A stretch of DNA of 64,000 bases from Hondaea fermentalgiana (taxonomy: Eukaryota; Sar; Bigyra; Thraustochytrida; Thraustochytriidae), in the NCBI GenBank assembly GCA_014084085.1, contig NPFB01000004.1, positions 101,096-165,095 on the forward strand, written 5' to 3'. The position numbers and the translations under genes are program-made. The first letter of the stretch is position 1. Each line of letters starts with the position of its first letter. The notes under the pieces were generated by a model. That model was not told the DNA's origin, did no database searches, and saw only the letters and a list, made by a program, of their open reading frames with translations. Of the stretch, positions 10,914-20,915 are shown in pieces.

Positions 10914-11276
10914 TCAGATCTCGTCTAGCGAAGGGGCAGCGGAGCCCGTGGCGGGCGGTGGCGGCGTCTGCGCCGTGCCTTCTTGAGCCGATGAGGACTC
11001 TTGAGCGCCTCCGAGCTGGTCAATCTCTGCCTGCTTGGACTGGACGCTTTTAGCCAGTTCGTCAATCTTGGCCTTGTAGCTGGCATAGACTGCGTCGCGC
11101 TTTACTTGGTCATCCCAAAAGGCAAAGACCTCGACGCCGAATTCGTGCTTGAGCTTGGTTTGCTTGCGGCGCAAAAGCTCAATCTCGGCCTTGAGCTTGG
11201 TACGTTGCGCGGTACGCTTAGAGGCATCACGGGCGTCGGCAAGCCCGGATTTTGTGCGCGACCAAAAGTCAGACAT
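10914..11276 (-). CDS. Small coiled-coil protein, unknown function
   Basis: 120 residues with an ATG start (MSDFWSRTKSGL). The middle (residues about 20-90) is highly charged and heptad-like (LKAEIELLRRKQTKLKHEFG, KAKIDELAKSVQSKQAEIDQL), so a helical coiled coil is likely. The tail is Pro/Ser/Ala-rich (QTPPPPATGSAAPSLDEI). No family is recognised. The compact coding character, an ATG in good context and a tail-to-tail position 125 bp from the DUF1365 exon support a real gene. A tether or trafficking accessory role is possible but unsupported. Confidence 0.7.
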   Translation of the reverse strand: MSDFWSRTKSGLADARDASKRTAQRTKLKAEIELLRRKQTKLKHEFGVEVFAFWDDQVKRDAVYASYKAKIDELAKSVQSKQAEIDQLGGAQESSSAQEGTAQTPPPPATGSAAPSLDEI

Positions 11277-11632
11277 GGCGCTTTCCAGAGTCTTTCTTCT
11301 CCTCCGGTTTCTTCTGTTTCTTCTTCACTCCTTTCTTTGTCTTGAAGCGTATACGAAGGTTCTTCTGGCTGCTTGGTATGCAAGAGCGAAGTTCTTCGTT
11401 GGTCTCCTTGCTTCGCACGCCGGGTACGCGGGCACGTGGACAAGCGGCACGTCGCTGGGCCTCACTGCTTGGCCAGCGGCGACAGCGGCTGCTGGCTGCC
11501 CTGGGGATCAAACACGACACGCCGAGCTTGCTGCTGCTCGCCCGCTGCTGCGACGGCCCGAAACGATGCGTTCGTGGTGGGCGCGAAGTCGTCGCGGCCA
11601 AGCTTCGCGCGCACGTTCGTTCTCTGTTTGCG

Positions 11633-11684
<52 letters not shown>

Positions 11685-11817
11685 TTCATGCTCGGCTACC
11701 AGCGAGCGAGCGGTATAGCGCTCGCTGGGCGGCGGCGCGCCGAGCAAGTCCAGAACGGCAACGCAAGGAAAACCGAGAGGGGAAACGCGGCAGAGCAAGT
11801 CGCGGAGGCGGAGCAAG
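11277..11817. promoter_or_regulatory. Divergent intergenic region with (TTTC)n
   Basis: 541 bp between the outward-reading coiled-coil and TPR-TMEM33 genes, so it contains both promoters. A (TTTC)n tract fills about 11633-11690. No other element can be named. Confidence 0.5.
11633..11690. repeat. (TTTC)n microsatellite
   Basis: About 13 tandem copies of CTTT in the 5' flank of the TPR-TMEM33 gene. Confidence 0.95.
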
Positions 11818-12984
11818 ATGGTGGTGGCAGAGGCGGAGCGCGAGAAGGAGCGCGGCAACTCGCTGCTGCGCGAAGGCAAGAAGGACGAGGCCGCGGAAGC
11901 GTACTCGGCGGCGATCGAGCTCGACGGGTCGAACCACGTGTATTTCTCGAACAGAGCCCACGTGTACAACCTGTTGGGCGACTTTCCCAGCGCGCTCGCC
12001 GATGCGAACCGGTGCGTCGAGCTCAAGCCAGACTGGGCAAAGGGCTACAACCGCCTCGCGATGGCCTTTCAAGGCCTTGGCGATCAAAAGAAATACGAGG
12101 ATGCACTTGCCAAGTGGCGCGAGCTCGGCGGCGCGCCTGCTGCGACGAGGTCATCGGGGACCTCGGCGGCCTCGGCGACGGCATCGGGCCCCAGCAGCTT
12201 GCCTGACATGCTCTCCAAAGTACAGCTCGGACTTCGCGTCTTTCTCGTACTCAACTTTGCACTCTATGTCTTTCCTCTGACGTCTTCGTATGGAGCCTTT
12301 CAACGCGCGCTCTTCTCTGCGTGCGGAGTCTACATGATTCACCTTTACCGCGTGCACGGGAGACCGGTGCGTACACAAGCGTACGCCCAGCGTATTGTCA
12401 CAGATTATCGTTCCCACTACGCCATGGCGGCAATGCTCTTCGCTTTTAGTGGGTCTGGCCGCTTGATCGCCTTGATGCCGCACCTGCTCAGTGAGATTGG
12501 GTATGTTGCAGACTACGTGCTCACTGCCCAACCGCAGATTGCCGCGCAGCTTGCTCCGCCCCTCAACACTCATGTGTTGCCCCGTTTCACGCAGACTCCG
12601 CCGGAGCAATGGGCCAGTCTTGATCTGCGTTCCAAGTGGCAGCGTTACAACCAGGTCTCGATGCACTACGCAGCAAGTCTCGAAGTGGCGATTGGCCTTG
12701 GTCTCATCGTGGAGCTCGTCACGCCAAGCCGTAGCTTTTTGGTTCTCTTTGCGTACTGGCACTTTTTGCGTATTCGTTACATGGTTTCTGACGACATCAA
12801 GCAAACTTTTCGGGCGCTCGACACCAAGATCGCCAGCTATGCATCTCGAAACGCTACTGCAATGAACCTTTACGGAAAGATCCGCACATTTGCAGGGTCA
12901 ATGGTGCAGATGCCTTCCCAGGGTCAGCCAGCGCCGGGCGCAGGGGGGCTCGCTGGTCTCGCCTCGCGATGCACCATTTCTTAG
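11818..12984 (+). CDS. TPR domain fused to TMEM33/Pom33-type membrane protein
   Basis: 388 residues, single exon. Residues 1-110 form three TPR-type helix pairs of the Hsp70/Hsp90 co-chaperone kind (EREKERGNSLLREGKKDEAAEAYSAAI is split over positions 7-33; then YFSNRAHVYNLLGDF and GYNRLAMAFQGLGD). A Ser/Ala/Thr linker follows to about residue 145. The C-terminal 240 residues have about four hydrophobic segments and the TMEM33/Pom33 hallmark LFAYWHFLRIRYMVSDD followed by a charged helix. TMEM33/Pom33 proteins are ER and nuclear-envelope tetraspanning proteins that help shape ER tubules and position nuclear pores. A TPR front end is not part of the usual animal or yeast protein; it could recruit a chaperone or a C-terminal EEVD-type ligand to the ER membrane. 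Confidence 0.82.
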   Translation: MVVAEAEREKERGNSLLREGKKDEAAEAYSAAIELDGSNHVYFSNRAHVYNLLGDFPSALADANRCVELKPDWAKGYNRLAMAFQGLGDQKKYEDALAKWRELGGAPAATRSSGTSAASATASGPSSLPDMLSKVQLGLRVFLVLNFALYVFPLTSSYGAFQRALFSACGVYMIHLYRVHGRPVRTQAYAQRIVTDYRSHYAMAAMLFAFSGSGRLIALMPHLLSEIGYVADYVLTAQPQIAAQLAPPLNTHVLPRFTQTPPEQWASLDLRSKWQRYNQVSMHYAASLEVAIGLGLIVELVTPSRSFLVLFAYWHFLRIRYMVSDDIKQTFRALDTKIASYASRNATAMNLYGKIRTFAGSMVQMPSQGQPAPGAGGLAGLASRCTIS

Positions 12985-13593
12985 GCATTGTGGATCTCCA
13001 CCATTTTTTTCTTTTCTGTTTTAGACTACGGGCAAAGGATTGGAGGTGGTGCGAGGTGGTGAAGAAGAAAGCCCTTGCTGTTAGTTTCAGGAATGCATTT
13101 CATTTTACTTTTTTTTGTGTTCTCTTTAATGTAAACATGAAGCACGCGTACTCGCTTGCATACGCAGGATTTTGCTTGCATTCATTCATTCATTTATTCA
13201 TTCATCCATTCATCCATTCAACCATCTAGAATGAACAAGCTCAGTGTACCTGCAGGACATCGTGTACACAGGACGCATTATTCCTGTGGATTTGGGATGA
13301 AGTGAAAGTTGGTCGACCCCAAGATTTATCTATTACGTGGCATTTGGCTCCGACGAAAAGAGGTGACAGTTTATATGGCCATATGGCCGGGTGTAGGGTT
13401 GCAGGACTCGCACTGCAATGACGGATATCGAACGGAACAAGAGAAAGAGTTCATACAAGCATCATTTTTTTCTTCGGTTTTTGCAACTCTTATGTTTGTT
13501 GGTTGAATGGTCCGGTCCAGACAATCAGGGTGTCCCACGTCAGCACGTCTAGCCAAAAGCTGGATGTCAAAATGACGTTGCAAGATTTGAGAA
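12985..13593. other. Tail-to-tail intergenic region
   Basis: 608 bp between two converging genes. It holds AT-richer 3' flanks and an imperfect (ATTC)n tract at about 13180-13220. No coding frame or RNA gene is seen. Confidence 0.5.
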
Positions 13594-15672
13594 TTACTCG
13601 ATCGAAAAACCGCGGGAGAAGGAGTATGAGTATGCCTCGGACGGGTCGTGCTGCTCCATAATGATGAGGACCTCTGCGCCGGGTTCGACCGTGAGATCAG
13701 CAGCTGTACCGAATCTTGTACTGATCGACCCGGATGTGCGTACGATGGTGAGATTTCTGAGCTTGAAGTCGACGCTTTCAACGAGCTTGCGGTCGCTCTT
13801 GTTGGTATAAAGCATGCACACGATGCCGTCAAGCGCGGACGCCCAAGTGTACATCTTCATTTCAGGCTGATCAAACTCCATCAAAGTTGAAACCTTGCCT
13901 TCGCGAAGTGTACGAGCGCGATAGTTTGCTGTCATAATGTCGCTCACTGTCTTCCAATTCTCGTGCGTGGGCTGGTTTGCATGTGCACCCGTGTGCATCG
14001 CCTCGATCTGGGTGTCTCCGGGACCATTGACGCTGAGTGTAAACGAGAGCTCAGACCCCACAGGAATGCCGCCACCCACAACAAAGACGTAGTAGCTGCC
14101 TTCCTTGAGACTTGCAGATGGAATGTACACGTCCTTGGCGATTGTAAAGGCGCTGGATTCGATGGTGGAGGCGGCATCGTCGTGACTGACGAGCCACACG
14201 CGCACCGCTGCAAAGTCGGAATCCGCCGCTCCTTCTTCCGGGTTTCCTGAAGGGTTGATGGCACGGCGCTCGCGCTGATGCACACCAACGGTGTAGGCAC
14301 CGGATTGTGGGACGGTGAGCTGGAAGCAAGCACGGCGCGAAGGGAGCAAGACGTCCTTGATCTCGTGACGCTTGGGTTGCGGGCCAGGGACGCAAAAGAG
14401 CGCAGGCTTGGAGTTCGTGCGGACATCGTCCTTGCGGATACAGCAAATGTGCACGGCGGAAAAGGTCTTGCTAAAGTCTTGCAAGTCGATGAAAAAGATG
14501 CCGTCATTCTCGTTGGTCCAGCCAACCTCGCTGCGAAGGCTGTCCGTCCACAGCGATGACTTGTCGCTCCAATCGCCGTTCCACTCGAAGCGTCCCCAGG
14601 GGTTACGGATGCGCAAAACCTTGAGGACACGGCCCTTGGCGCGGATCGTATGCACACCGAGAATGGTGTAAGCGTGCATTTCAACGAGGCCTACGGAGGC
14701 TTCCAAGTCACCGGGTTGATCGTAAATGGTGGCCGACATGACAAAGCCTTGGCTCTCCGCGTCCGTCATGGCTTGCCACACCGTTGCAGGATCCTCGGTG
14801 TCGTAGCGCTGCGTGTAGCAGCCCGTGAGCATTTCGAGCGCGTTGCCGGCATCGCCTCCAGCAATTGCAGCATAGCTGCCACAGACCTTGGCCCAGGCCT
14901 TTTCGACGATGCAAGGCCATACGCCGGCGCCACTGTCGCGTTTGGGGTGCGCGAAAGCGAACTCACTCGTCTTTTCATCGTAAGGCGCATGGTCGTCAAC
15001 AAGGATTGTTTGCCAGCTGCCATGAAGACAGAGACGAACGCCAATGCATCCGCTTGGGACCTCGTCAAGAACAAAGAGGCTTCGGATGCGATCCGGATGC
15101 TCGGCAAGACAGCTTAACGAGCTCAAAAGATAGCAATCTCCAAGCGAACCCTGCTGGACGTCGGTCGGGCGAATCTCGTTGTTGTCGCCGTAGAGCTTGT
15201 AGAATTCAAACAGACGCTCCCACGAAAGTCCTTTCCAGGCCTCGACCTCGGGGCTATCGAAGGACTCGCTTAGAGACGAAGCCTCTGGCGGGAACTCCGT
15301 GTCGGTGAATTTACCGTCATCGGCCTTTTCGCGTTGCGCATCCAGGAACTCATTCAGGTCGACGCCCAGCCTTTTCAGACCGTGCATAAGGTCGCGTGCG
15401 AGCGGATCTTCTTCTTTCTTGACGATTTTGGGCATCGGCACCCTTACATCGCTTTCGAGCGTAATGCACTTGCGTTCGACGTCAGTATACTCGCCGGCCA
15501 TGACATGTTGATTCATGCGTGCAACGCGGCTCCTGAGCTCGCGGATCTGGGCACGCGCATTGGGCACACTCGTGACGTCCGAGGCATCGAGAGGCGCCTC
15601 AAGCTGGTGCCAGAAGATCTCCACGTCATGTCGTGCAGGTCCATTGTCGCATGAGCTTGCACCTGAACCCAT
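13594..15672 (-). CDS. Calpain-type cysteine protease, likely N-myristoylated
   Basis: 692 residues from ATG at 15672. The papain-like calpain core is complete: catalytic Cys180 in QQGSLGDCYLLSSL, His333 in VEMHAYTILGV and Asn357 in IRNPWGRFEWNGDW. Upstream is an approximately 145-residue N-terminal region with helical, charged sequence. Downstream are two beta-rich regions (about 410-545 and 560-690) that resemble calpain C2-like/domain-III folds. No penta-EF-hand domain is present, so this is a non-classical calpain. The start MGSGASS fits the N-myristoylation consensus (Gly2, Ser at position 6), suggesting membrane attachment. Calpains are Ca2+-regulated processing proteases; the target here is unknown. 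Four extra in-frame codons upstream open at TTG and were excluded. Confidence 0.9.
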   Translation of the reverse strand: MGSGASSCDNGPARHDVEIFWHQLEAPLDASDVTSVPNARAQIRELRSRVARMNQHVMAGEYTDVERKCITLESDVRVPMPKIVKKEEDPLARDLMHGLKRLGVDLNEFLDAQREKADDGKFTDTEFPPEASSLSESFDSPEVEAWKGLSWERLFEFYKLYGDNNEIRPTDVQQGSLGDCYLLSSLSCLAEHPDRIRSLFVLDEVPSGCIGVRLCLHGSWQTILVDDHAPYDEKTSEFAFAHPKRDSGAGVWPCIVEKAWAKVCGSYAAIAGGDAGNALEMLTGCYTQRYDTEDPATVWQAMTDAESQGFVMSATIYDQPGDLEASVGLVEMHAYTILGVHTIRAKGRVLKVLRIRNPWGRFEWNGDWSDKSSLWTDSLRSEVGWTNENDGIFFIDLQDFSKTFSAVHICCIRKDDVRTNSKPALFCVPGPQPKRHEIKDVLLPSRRACFQLTVPQSGAYTVGVHQRERRAINPSGNPEEGAADSDFAAVRVWLVSHDDAASTIESSAFTIAKDVYIPSASLKEGSYYVFVVGGGIPVGSELSFTLSVNGPGDTQIEAMHTGAHANQPTHENWKTVSDIMTANYRARTLREGKVSTLMEFDQPEMKMYTWASALDGIVCMLYTNKSDRKLVESVDFKLRNLTIVRTSGSISTRFGTAADLTVEPGAEVLIIMEQHDPSEAYSYSFSRGFSIE

Positions 15673-17044
15673 TGTGCCCAGCAAAGTTCTTCCCTAGGTC
15701 CGCTTCCTATAGCTCTCTCTTTCTTTAGAAACCCAACTTCAGATTTCGCTTTTGCTGCTTGGGCCCTGATGCGTCCGTCACGCGGTTGGTCAATCGCCTG
15801 GCTAGCCGGACGGCGCGGAGGCATGTGTTCATGCACGGATGGACTCGAGGAACTCTAGCGCGGACAGATTTTCTTTTTTTTTCAAACAGAATTTTTGAGA
15901 CCCACTGTGGCGAATCATACTCCACGCTGCGATACTTTACTGGCGCTTGCGGGGCAAGACGGTGTGGGGAACAAAGCAAATGATGCGTTGATGCGCCGGG
16001 CTGTGCAGTCCATTCGAGTCCAAAGATTTGACCCTTGACCCTCCAGTTCCCAGAAGTTCTCAAAAGTGTGTACCCGTAAGTAAATAGTGCGGAAATCCGT
16101 TGAGTACGCATCGAAGTTCGAAGTTTGAAGTTCTGAGTCCGAGTCCGAGTCCGAACGTGCAACTATCGTGACAGTGACTGTGAGAAAACGGGAAAAGTTT
16201 ATCGTTTTGCTCTCCTCTCTGACTGATGACATGCCTTGCGATCTCGACGCGAGTCTACAACCCCCCATCCCCCCACCGCGCGCCCCTGCGCGCAGCGCCG
16301 CCGCGCGGCAACAGAAAAGAAGTAGAGGTCCTGGAGGCTTGCCACGGACCAAGAAGGGGGGAAACATGCGATGAATTGGCGGCGTCACCTCACCAGCACC
16401 TTGGCGCGGAGTCCAGTCTCCATCGGGCGGCTCAGGCAAAGCGCAAGGTGGGGGCCATTGGCCGGAGCACGGACGTGAATCGACCGGATCTTAACGAACA
16501 AAAATGTGAGCGCAGCTTTGTTCGTTCAAGCATCATCTACCTGTATACAGTGGTGATAGGCAAGTCGAATCCTTTTTCGACTGCGAGCTAGATGAGGTGG
16601 GTGCTTGTAGAGCTTGTCTTGACTCGTGGGGCCACCGAGCAAAAAACGGTCCTCCGTTAGCTGGCTAGCTAGCTAGCTAGCTAGCTAGCTCATCTTGCAC
16701 CGGCAGGTATACATAACTACTTTTATTCCCTGATAGATGTACCTGAGATCGATAGAGACAGAATAGAGACAGAGAGACAGAGAAAGAGAGACAGAGGGGG
16801 AAGTCGAGCCTCTGGTGCAATTGAGTCCTGCGAAGCGTGGAGTCTCAAGCTAAAGTTGCATAGCTTGTAGCGCACGGGGAGGAAGGCGATCGTATCAGAA
16901 TCGTGACGATTGGTCGTCGGCGTCAGCAATACAAAGCGGCTGGCTGTTTGCGCACAAGTACGGAGAGCGCAAAGGTGGACTCTGCGAGCGTCGTGCCGAT
17001 CTCGCGTCAGTCGCAAGAAAGGACGACGGTAGTCATAGTAGCTG
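15673..17044. promoter_or_regulatory. Divergent intergenic region, calpain and CNB-RGS promoters
   Basis: 1.37 kb between outward-reading genes. Contains a (CTAG)n tract at 16664-16690 and (GACAGA)-type purine repeats at about 16755-16800. Short ORFs here lack recognisable domains. Confidence 0.5.
16664..16690. repeat. (CTAG)n self-complementary microsatellite
   Basis: About seven tandem copies of GCTA/CTAG, a palindromic tetranucleotide able to fold on itself. Confidence 0.9.
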
Positions 17045-19036
17045 ATGGGTTCTGCTTTGGGCGTATTCCGCGACGATCATGAACTCAAGGTGGCCGCGCT
17101 GCGAAAGACGCCCTTCTTCGTGCTGTTCTCCGATGAACAACTTGCAGGAATTGCCAAGTACTTCAAGTATGAACATCTAAAAGAAGGCGCACTGCTTGGC
17201 TCGCAGGCCATGGTCGTGGTCGTTGAGGGCGAACTCGCAGTGTCGACCCTCGTGCCACAACAAGGCGACAAGAAGAATAAGGCGCAAGTTTCGGAGCGCC
17301 TTTGCGTGAAAGGCCCTGGTGACTTTTTCAGTCGTCCATCACGCGAACTTGTCCGCGGGCGTGGCTCCTTTCGAGGAGACGTGAACTCGAAAGAGGCGTC
17401 GGCCGTCAAGATTGTTGAGGCCTTTGATTTCACGACAATTCGCGCCATTGTCGACACCAAGATTCTCAAGCTTGAGCAAAAGGCAATGGACGCCTACCTC
17501 GCCACACAAGGGGCTGCGGATGCGGGCTTGCTGCAAACCGTTTTGTCGACAGATATCCGCAAACTTCTGAAGAACGTTCCCTTTTTGCGCCAGCTTGAAC
17601 CTTCGAAATTAACTTCTCTGGCCGAGATGTTTGTCTTTGAGGCTTTTGAAGCCGGCTACGAGGTGATCAAAGAGGGCGACGTGGACGACGATTCGTACCT
17701 GCTTCTTGCGGGCGAGCTGGAAGCGACCGCAAAGGTTCACCACGAAAAATCGCTCGTGCGAGGAAGTGTACAGACTGCCATTGAACCACCCTCGAGCGGA
17801 GAAGCTCCAATGAAAACAGATGAAAAAGAAGAAGCACCGACTGAAGTAGCATCTAAAGGCGATGCGGATGCGAATGAGGAAAGATTTGTGCTGGGTGGAA
17901 ATGGGCCTTCCGGTCTGCGTACAGGCAGCGAGGCACCAATGACCAAAAAGGTGCCGATGTTAAAACCGGCTCCTTCTATGCGACTCTTGCGGAAAAGCTC
18001 GAATCTTATCAAGCCGCAGGGAGACACAGTATCCTTGGGTAAGGTTGCGCCAGGCTCGTACTTTGGTGAGATGTCCCTCATGGTGCGTATTCCTCGAACA
18101 GCGTCAGTAACCGCGTCAGAAAAGTGTCTGGTTGCAAAGATTCGCGGAAAAGACTTCCACAAAGTACTCCAGCTTACACCAGATGTATTGCGCGCTTTCG
18201 ATCAACATGCCAAGGAACGCATGGTGCGAAAATTGTATGCATTTAGGCTTCCCTTTTTCGCTGGGATCGAACGGGAAAAAATCATGTCTCTTGCATCACT
18301 TTTTGAGATCAACCAATTCAAGGAGAACGATGTGATCATGCGCGAAAAGGAAGTTTCGGGCAAGTTGCACATTCTCATCAATGGTGAAGTTAACGTTTCG
18401 CGCGATGGGGAAGCGCTCGTTCGTCTGTCCGAGGGCTCGTATTTCGGGGAAATAAGTATCCTCACGGACAGGCCGCATCTTGCGACTGTTTCTGCCAACA
18501 CAGCGTGCGTAACGCTGAGCATTGGCAAGGAAAAGTTTGGTTCCCTTTTTGCAGACTCTCCGAACATGAGCGCTGAGTTTCAGATGCGCCTGCTGGGTCC
18601 TCGGGAGATCGAGCTCCAGCACGTTTTGCGTCACACCTTGGGGCTTGATCTCTTTACGCAGCATCTCGAGACGGAGTATACGCGTGAGCACCTTGACTTT
18701 TACTTTGCGGTTATGGCGTTCCGTGCGGGCGAGGAGGGTGCGCTCACTGCTACGGATATCAAGCAAAAGTACATTGGGCCCGAATCAGAGACCCCTGTGA
18801 ATGTGTCTGCCTCCATGTCACAAGCTGTTTTGGATGCCGAGGAGGGTCTTGACATGTTCAATGCGGCGCACGACGAAGTGTATGCTCTCATGAAGCGCGA
18901 CAACTTTGAGCGTTTCAAGAAGTCACCTCTTTATGATGAGCTCATGGAAGCAATCCAATGCTATACGAGTGTGGACCTCAATATCGACGAAGCTGCATCA
19001 ACGAGAGCAGATTTTCTGGCGATGTTCGATGCCTAA
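17045..19036 (+). CDS. Tandem cyclic-nucleotide-binding domains plus C-terminal RGS domain
   Basis: 663 residues, no intron. Three CNB modules can be traced. The first (about 20-145) is degenerate. The second (about 165-385) carries a 90-residue charged insertion (about 240-325) before its phosphate-binding cassette GSYFGEMSLMVRIPRTASV. The third (about 395-505) has GSYFGEISILTDRPHLATV. The phosphate-contacting Arg is kept in CNB2 (PRTAS) but is His in CNB3 (PHLAT), so CNB3 may not bind cAMP or cGMP. Residues about 520-640 match an RGS domain: LFTQHLETEYTREHLDFYFA, a conserved vNVS segment, and ALMKRDNFERFKKSPLYDEL. RGS domains speed GTP hydrolysis by G-alpha subunits. The protein could therefore couple cyclic-nucleotide levels to G-protein shut-off. 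No kinase domain is present, so it is not a PKA/PKG enzyme. Confidence 0.85.
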   Translation: MGSALGVFRDDHELKVAALRKTPFFVLFSDEQLAGIAKYFKYEHLKEGALLGSQAMVVVVEGELAVSTLVPQQGDKKNKAQVSERLCVKGPGDFFSRPSRELVRGRGSFRGDVNSKEASAVKIVEAFDFTTIRAIVDTKILKLEQKAMDAYLATQGAADAGLLQTVLSTDIRKLLKNVPFLRQLEPSKLTSLAEMFVFEAFEAGYEVIKEGDVDDDSYLLLAGELEATAKVHHEKSLVRGSVQTAIEPPSSGEAPMKTDEKEEAPTEVASKGDADANEERFVLGGNGPSGLRTGSEAPMTKKVPMLKPAPSMRLLRKSSNLIKPQGDTVSLGKVAPGSYFGEMSLMVRIPRTASVTASEKCLVAKIRGKDFHKVLQLTPDVLRAFDQHAKERMVRKLYAFRLPFFAGIEREKIMSLASLFEINQFKENDVIMREKEVSGKLHILINGEVNVSRDGEALVRLSEGSYFGEISILTDRPHLATVSANTACVTLSIGKEKFGSLFADSPNMSAEFQMRLLGPREIELQHVLRHTLGLDLFTQHLETEYTREHLDFYFAVMAFRAGEEGALTATDIKQKYIGPESETPVNVSASMSQAVLDAEEGLDMFNAAHDEVYALMKRDNFERFKKSPLYDELMEAIQCYTSVDLNIDEAASTRADFLAMFDA

Positions 19037-19562
19037 ATTCCTTAACTTGAAAATCACTCGAGCTCGTTGTTTTGCCATTGTTCGTCTGTTTGATTGATTG
19101 ATCGATTGATTTTTCATCGATGAGACTATATTCGAAGACCGATGTCTAAATCACGCTCGGCGCTGCAAAATTCTCGAGATCCAACATTTTTTGTCAATAT
19201 GTTTAAGTATTTGCTAGTGTTGCATCCACTGGTGCTGCTAGTTCATCTGCTCGTGCTTCCGCAACGTATCGTGGAAAGCCAAGTGGAACTTGGAGGTTTT
19301 GCCAAAACAAAACAAAGCCCCAAGGTCCTCGTTGTTTGTACTCTTTCAAAGGACCGCACAGGTTTTGTCGCCTGAGACGAAGCCGTATTTGACCCAGGCG
19401 GTATTCGCTCGAATTTTCATCCTCAAAGAGACAGCACCAATTTTTGCTTGCTTGGTTGCCGAAATCCGTGCATGTCTCGCTCCACTCCTCCGAGGTACGA
19501 AGATGTTGGCAAGCTTGCGCGCGCTCAAAGTTAGGCAAGGTCTTTTTATATCCGTCAAATAT
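19037..19562. other. Tail-to-tail intergenic region
   Basis: 526 bp between converging genes; holds their 3' flanks. No coding frame with recognisable content. Confidence 0.5.
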
Positions 19563-20622
19563 TCAGTTCCTACGCAAATGCCCATTGGCGAAATCAAAGC
19601 CAGAGACTCGCTTTTTGCCTTCTACTTGCACCTCGGCAAGCTCGAGTACCGTACGATCTTTGCAGACAACCTGCAAGCGTCCATCACGTACGACAAATTC
19701 GCCGCTCGGAACGTCAGCGTCGACGCTCTCGTTTGAAGTTACGCAAAGCTGGTGAATCTTCAGGTCCTTGTCATTGAATTGAGCTACGATACCGCCATGC
19801 GCATGGAGTCCTCGCCAACGATTGTACACTTGGTCAGCAGTAAGCTTGGTAAAGTCTACGACTCGATGCCTGGGCTTAATTTTTGGAGCTTGCGTCGTAC
19901 CTGACGCGTCCTGCTCTCTTTCAACAAGTGTCCCGTTTTTAATTTGCTCAAGAACCTCTTGGAGTTGACGCGCGCCCTGTTCTGCAAGTCGCGCAGAGAG
20001 GGAGGTAAATGTATCACTCGGATTGATGAGAGCGCGCTCTTGACTAAGGATTGCCCCGGCGTCGAATTTTGCTGGATCGACACGTTGCACGGTGACACCT
20101 GTTTCGCTATCGCCGTTCATGAGAGAATGTTGAATTGGCGCCGCGCCCCTATATTTGGGCAGCAGCGAGGGATGCACATTGACTGCGCCTTGGGGAAATG
20201 CTTTGATGACTTCTGCAGGCTGTATGAGACCATGCATGGAATCGCGAGCGACGTCAGACGCGGCGTTCAAGTACGTCGAGAGCCGAATCAGGGCACCACT
20301 AACTCACCAGAAAATAGCCAAACGAGACGACAACGCCTACGTCAAAAGAGGCCCCAATTTCCTCGGGCGTGGGCGTCCAGTCCTCTATGCGAGGACGAAT
20401 TGACCTCGCTTGCGGCGCGTCGTGCACGCGCAAACTGTGTTCCTCGGCGTACCCGCGAACCACGCCTTGTGCCGCTGGTGCTCGTCGCGAGTTGCTGCGC
20501 CAGCGTTGCGCGGCGGCTGCTGGCGTGACGACCTCGACGCGTGAGCAGAGCTTGTCCGCGCCGTGGATGCGCCGCAGCGCCGCGAGGCTGAAGTGGTCGG
20601 TCCCAAAGAAGAGCACGCGCAT
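19563..20622 (-). CDS. MTFMT: Methionyl-tRNA formyltransferase, two exons
   Basis: Exon 1 is 20622-20308 and exon 2 is 20219-19563, giving 323 residues, normal for the family. Exon 1 starts MRVLFFGTDHFSLAAL and ends SFGYFL; exon 2 begins PAEVIKAFPQGAVNVHPSLLP and continues KYRGAAPIQHSL and KFDAGAILSQ. The Asn and His of NVHPSLLP and the Asp of FDAG are the expected catalytic residues. The C-terminal part (HRVVDFTKLTADQVYNRWRG) is the usual tRNA-binding formyltransferase C-domain. The enzyme formylates initiator Met-tRNA for organellar translation, so it should act in mitochondria, although no obvious targeting leader precedes the first Met. Splicing at GTGAGT and ATACAG is phase 0 and joins the conserved core exactly. 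Confidence 0.92.
20220..20307 (-). other. Intron of methionyl-tRNA formyltransferase gene
   Basis: 88 nt. Donor GTGAGT and acceptor CTCATACAG. Its removal joins SFGYFL to PAEVIKAF, as expected for the formyltransferase fold; retention gives a stop after three codons. Confidence 0.88.
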
Positions 20623-20915
20623 GGTGGACCGCAGAAAGTCAGGCAGTCAATCCGTGAATGTAGTAGCCAAGGTCGCTCGCAGCAAAGGCAATGCTCGAAG
20701 GTCAAGCTGGACCTTGGACGATGAGGCGTGCGTCGCGGGTCTCCGAGAGTTAGTGAAAGTCCCCCAACGAGCAAGTCGCGAACGAACGACGCGGAGCCGC
20801 CGCGGCGAGACGCACACGCTTGGGCATTGGGTTTCGCGAAGTAGAGCTGGCGCCGCTGGCTTCACTTCGCGCGACGCCGTGTTGCAAGTGGAACGCACTG
20901 GAAAAGAGACGTACC

